Positions 61,081 through 64,000 of a stretch of 64,000 nt of DNA are shown here, one piece after another. Both the position numbers and the translations under genes were made by a program. Every line of letters starts with the position of its first letter. Position 1 is the first letter of the stretch. Source of the DNA: an uncultured Steroidobacter sp. (GTDB lineage Bacteria; Pseudomonadota; Gammaproteobacteria; Steroidobacterales; Steroidobacteraceae); assembly GCF_937958065.1 (NCBI RefSeq), contig NZ_CALFXI010000047.1, positions 1 through 64,000 on the forward strand. The letters run 5' to 3'. The notes under the pieces were generated by a model. It worked only from the letters and a program-made list of their open reading frames with translations, was not told where the DNA came from and ran no database searches.

Positions 61081-63453
61081 TTACTTCACCGTCCACTGCC
61101 AATCGCGGACCTCCGGCAGGTCCTCGCCGTGCCGGCGCACGTATTCGCGATGCTCGATGAGCCTGTCGCGTAACCGCTGGCGCAAGTGGCCGGCCTGGGC
61201 ACCCAGGCTCGGCACCAGATCGATCGCGGCCTCCGCAAGATGGAAACGATCCAGATCGTTCAGCACGGTCATGTCGAAGGGCGTGGTGGTCGTGCCTTCC
61301 TCCTTGTAACCGCGCACGTGCAGGTTGTCATGGCCGTGGCGGCGATAGGTCAGGCGATGGATCAGCCAGGGATAGCCATGGAACGCGAACAGGATGGGCT
61401 TGTCCCGGGTGAACATGGCATCGAACTCCTTGTCGCTCATGCCGTGCGGATGCTCGCTCTCCGGCTGCAGGGTCATGAGGTCGACCACGTTCACGACCCG
61501 GATGCGCAGCGACGGCAGCCATTCGCGCAGCAGAGATACCGCCGCCAATGTTTCGAGGGTCGGCACGTCCCCGGCGCAGGCCATGACGATATCGGGCGAG
61601 CCGTCCTGGTCGTTGCTGGCCCAGTCCCAGATGCCGGCGCCGGCGCTGCAATGTTTGATCGCGGCGTCCATCGACAGCCACTGGAACTGCGGCTGCTTGC
61701 CGGCGACGATGACATTCACATAGTTGCGGCTGCGCAGACAGTGGTCCGTGACACTCAGCAATGTGTTGGCGTCGGGCGGCAGGTACACGCGCACCACCTC
61801 GGGCTTCTTGTTCACGACCACGTCGATGAAGCCGGGATCCTGATGGCTGAAGCCGTTGTGATCCTGGCGCCAGACGTGCGAGGTCAGCAGGTAGTTCAGT
61901 GACGCGATCGGACGCCGCCAGGGAATGTGGTTGCACGTCTTGAGCCACTTCGCGTGCTGATTGAACATCGAGTCGACGATGTGCACGAACGCTTCGTAAC
62001 AGCTGAAGAAGCCGTGCCGGCCGGTCAGCAGATAGCCTTCCAGCCAGCCCTGGCATTGATGCTCGCTCAGCATCTCCATGACGCGGCCGTCGCACGCGAC
62101 ACTGGTGTCCGACGGCAGGATCTCGGCGGCCAGCATGCGTGAAGTGACTTTCAAGACATCGTCCCAGCGGTTCGACGTGAACTCGTCGGGGGCGAACAGC
62201 CGGAAGTTCTTCGAATCCAGATTTCGCTGCATCACGTCGCGAAGGAACTTGCCCTGCACGCGCGTCGCCTCGGCGCTGCGCGAACCGGGCGAGGGCAGCT
62301 CGACGGCATAGTCGCGGAAGTCGGGAAGACGCAGGTCGCGCAACAACACGCCACCGTTGGCATGCGGGTTGTCGCCCATGCGTCGCTTGCCGACGGGCGC
62401 GAGCTCGCGCAGCTCGGGCTGCAATTTTCCTTCGGCGGTGAACAACTCTTGGGGCTTGTAGCTGCGCATCCACCTTTCCAGCAGCTTCAAGTGATCTTTC
62501 TTCTCGGCCAGCTGCGCCAGCGGCACCTGATGCGAGCGCCAGCTGTTCTCGACCGGCACGCCGTCCACTTCCTCGGGACCGGTCCAGCCTTTGGGTGTGG
62601 TCAGCACCAGCATGGGCCAGCGCGGACGCTGGTGAAAACCATTCCTGCGTGCGTCCGTCTGGATCTCGCGGATGCGCTCGATCATGCGGTCCATGGTTTT
62701 CGCCATCGCCAGATGCGTGGCCGAGTGGGTGTCGGCCTTGTCCACGAAGTAGGGCTCGTAACCGTAGCCTTGCATGAGCTGCGTCAGCTCTTCGCGTGGA
62801 ATGCGGGCGAGCACGGTCGGGCCCGCGATCTTGTAGCCGTTCAGATGCAGAATGGGCAGCACCGCGCCATCGCGCACCGGATTCAGAAATTTGTTCGAAT
62901 GCCAGCTGGTCGCGAGCGCCCCGGTTTCGGCTTCGCCGTCGCCGATCACGCAGGCCACGATCAGATCGGGGTTGTCGAACACCGCGCCGGTCGCATGCGA
63001 CAGCGAGTAGCCGAGCTCGCCGCCTTCGTGGATCGAGCCGGGGGTTTCCGGCGCGACATGACTGGGAATGCCGCCGGGAAAGGAGAACTGCTTGAACAGC
63101 CGGCGCATGCCCTCCTTGTCCTCGGAGACATTCGGGTAGTACTCGCTGTACGTGCCTTCGAGATAAACATTGGCGACCAGCGCCGGCCCGCCGTGGCCCG
63201 GACCGGCCACGTACAGCATGTCCAGATCGTACTTGCGGATGACGCGGTTCAGATGCGCGTAGATGAAATTGAGCCCGGGCGTGGTGCCCCAGTGACCCAG
63301 CAGACGCGGCTTGATCTGCGACAGCTGCAGCGACTCTTCGAGCAGCGGGTTGTCCATCAGATAGATCTGACCCACCGACAGATAGTTGGCGGCGCGCCAG
63401 TAAGCGTCCAGCCTTGTCAGATATTCAGAGCTGAGGGTGGGATCTTCTGACAT
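61081..63453 (-). CDS. xfp: Xylulose-5-phosphate/fructose-6-phosphate phosphoketolase
   Basis: The 790-residue TPP enzyme cleaves a ketose phosphate with phosphate to acetyl phosphate and an aldose phosphate. It shows LLGHWGTTPGLNFIYAHLNR, GPGHGGPALVANVYLEGTY, the TPP motif VIGDGEAETGALATSWHSNKFLNP, LTTPKGWTGPEEVDG and WRQDHNGFSHQDPGF. GAGGG precedes the ATG at 63453. The upstream gene on the same strand is a FixJ-type regulator whose stop lies 69 bases away, with a nested hairpin between. The symbol is by family. Confidence 0.95.
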   Translation of the reverse strand: MSEDPTLSSEYLTRLDAYWRAANYLSVGQIYLMDNPLLEESLQLSQIKPRLLGHWGTTPGLNFIYAHLNRVIRKYDLDMLYVAGPGHGGPALVANVYLEGTYSEYYPNVSEDKEGMRRLFKQFSFPGGIPSHVAPETPGSIHEGGELGYSLSHATGAVFDNPDLIVACVIGDGEAETGALATSWHSNKFLNPVRDGAVLPILHLNGYKIAGPTVLARIPREELTQLMQGYGYEPYFVDKADTHSATHLAMAKTMDRMIERIREIQTDARRNGFHQRPRWPMLVLTTPKGWTGPEEVDGVPVENSWRSHQVPLAQLAEKKDHLKLLERWMRSYKPQELFTAEGKLQPELRELAPVGKRRMGDNPHANGGVLLRDLRLPDFRDYAVELPSPGSRSAEATRVQGKFLRDVMQRNLDSKNFRLFAPDEFTSNRWDDVLKVTSRMLAAEILPSDTSVACDGRVMEMLSEHQCQGWLEGYLLTGRHGFFSCYEAFVHIVDSMFNQHAKWLKTCNHIPWRRPIASLNYLLTSHVWRQDHNGFSHQDPGFIDVVVNKKPEVVRVYLPPDANTLLSVTDHCLRSRNYVNVIVAGKQPQFQWLSMDAAIKHCSAGAGIWDWASNDQDGSPDIVMACAGDVPTLETLAAVSLLREWLPSLRIRVVNVVDLMTLQPESEHPHGMSDKEFDAMFTRDKPILFAFHGYPWLIHRLTYRRHGHDNLHVRGYKEEGTTTTPFDMTVLNDLDRFHLAEAAIDLVPSLGAQAGHLRQRLRDRLIEHREYVRRHGEDLPEVRDWQWTVK

Positions 63454-63474
63454 GTCGGGCCCTCGAAAGCGGTG

Positions 63475-63530
63475 AGTGGCTGGGAGTTGCAGATCGGCCC
63501 ACTCCCAACGCCCAACAACCGTTAGCCACT
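63475..63530 (-). terminator. Nested hairpin between the FixJ-type regulator and phosphoketolase
   Basis: AGTGGCT (63475-63481) can pair with AGCCACT (63524-63530), and TGGGAGT (63481-63487) with ACTCCCA (63501-63507). The two arms occupy nearly the whole gap between two genes on the minus strand. It may stop or thin the regulator transcript before the phosphoketolase gene; no T-run is seen. Confidence 0.45.
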
Positions 63531-64000
63531 GCTCAAGGTTTCACCACTGAGCGTAAGATGCATTTTCACCAGGTGCGCCACCGAGCGCGCCTGCATTTTT
63601 TCCATGACGTTGGCGCGATGAATTTCGACCGTGCGCTCGCTCAGGCCCAGGTCGATGGCGATCACCTTGTTGGCGCGGCCGTCGACGACCAGTGCCATCA
63701 CTTCGCGCTCGCGCGGCGTCAGTGACTCGCTGCGACGTTTCAGATCGGCATGCCGCTCGACGGTCTCGCGGTTCTCCGCATCCTGTTTCAACGCGCCGTT
63801 GATGCGGTCGAGCAGATCCTGATCGCGGAACGGTTTCTGCAGGAAGTCGAATGCGCCATCTTTCATGGCCTGCACGGCCATGGGAATGTCACCGTGACCG
63901 GTGATGAGGATCACCGGCAGCATCGAGCCGCTGCGGTTGAGCTGCTGCTGCACTTCCAGGCCGCTCATTTCGGGCATGCGCACGTCCAGCACCAGGCAGC
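63522..64000 (-). CDS. FixJ-type response regulator, N-terminus cut by the window edge
   Basis: The visible part of about 159 residues starts within the receiver domain at CLVLDVRMPEMSG, with phosphoacceptor aspartate visible, keeps the family TGHGD loop (ILITGHGDIPMAV) and the lysine in FLQKPF, and ends with a LuxR helix-turn-helix (LTPREREVMALVVDGRANKVIAIDLGLSERTVEIHRANVMEKM). It is strongly similar to the regulator at 43 kb, which differs in that loop. The upstream gene is outside the window, so its kinase is unknown. Confidence 0.9.
   Translation of the reverse strand, partial: CLVLDVRMPEMSGLEVQQQLNRSGSMLPVILITGHGDIPMAVQAMKDGAFDFLQKPFRDQDLLDRINGALKQDAENRETVERHADLKRRSESLTPREREVMALVVDGRANKVIAIDLGLSERTVEIHRANVMEKMQARSVAHLVKMHLTLSGETLSSG

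Overview
The window is high-GC, densely packed DNA with conserved gammaproteobacterial-type genes (saccharopine-fold/ALDH7 lysine genes, IcmF, PrpC/PrpD, a cbb3 oxidase cluster with an HemN gene, biotin genes). I infer an aerobic to microaerobic, heterotrophic gammaproteobacterium, possibly of the Steroidobacter/Nevskiales type. That taxonomic guess rests on overall gene content and not on any marker gene. No tRNA, rRNA, CRISPR array, insertion sequence or prophage was recognised, so the window looks like ordinary chromosome.

Layout. 1-8.7 kb: the start of a malic enzyme gene, an orphan protein, an OmpR-type two-component system, and then a beta-carbonic anhydrase, a SulP transporter, two small exported proteins and an outer-membrane porin. 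8.3-14.0 kb (minus strand): a tightly overlapping DNA-repair cassette (radical SAM protein, UdgX-type uracil-DNA glycosylase fusion, ligase-associated exonuclease, ATP-dependent DNA ligase). 14.1-17.3 kb: an Lrp-type regulator divergent from a probable two-step lysine catabolic pair. 17.3-25.4 kb: a methyltransferase, an exported asparaginase-type Ntn hydrolase, and a TetR regulator divergent from an icmF/acyl-CoA dehydrogenase operon with a recognisable promoter and operator. 25.4-28.6 kb: bioA-bioF-bioD.

28.6-40.1 kb: a phosphoribosyltransferase, an M20 peptidase, a small lipoprotein, an orphan sulfate-binding protein, the coenzyme F420 genes cofE-cofD, a [2Fe-2S] ferredoxin and its reductase, prpC-prpD, a glycerophosphodiesterase and a small DUF3562-like protein with an NtrC-like palindrome upstream. 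40.4-46.6 kb: a membrane histidine kinase, a FixJ-type regulator and a three-PAS hybrid kinase. 46.8-58.4 kb: a second SulP transporter, then on the minus strand hemN-ccoN-ccoO-ccoQ-ccoP-(84-residue membrane protein)-ccoG-ccoI-ccoS-safE. 58.6-64 kb: cyclopropane fatty acid synthase with a geranylgeranyl-reductase-like flavoprotein, phosphoketolase, and a second FixJ-type regulator cut by the window edge.

Together the genes describe a cell that degrades branched and odd-chain acyl-CoAs (icmF, acyl-CoA dehydrogenase, methylcitrate cycle), makes F420, respires at low oxygen with cbb3 oxidase and oxygen-independent haem synthesis, and can split sugar phosphates by phosphoketolase. The least ordinary items are the merged DNA-repair cassette, the F420 pair in a proteobacterial setting, the cbb3 assembly cluster that lacks a recognisable FixH/CcoH and carries an unknown two-helix protein, and the orderly repeats between the histidine kinase and the carbonic anhydrase gene.
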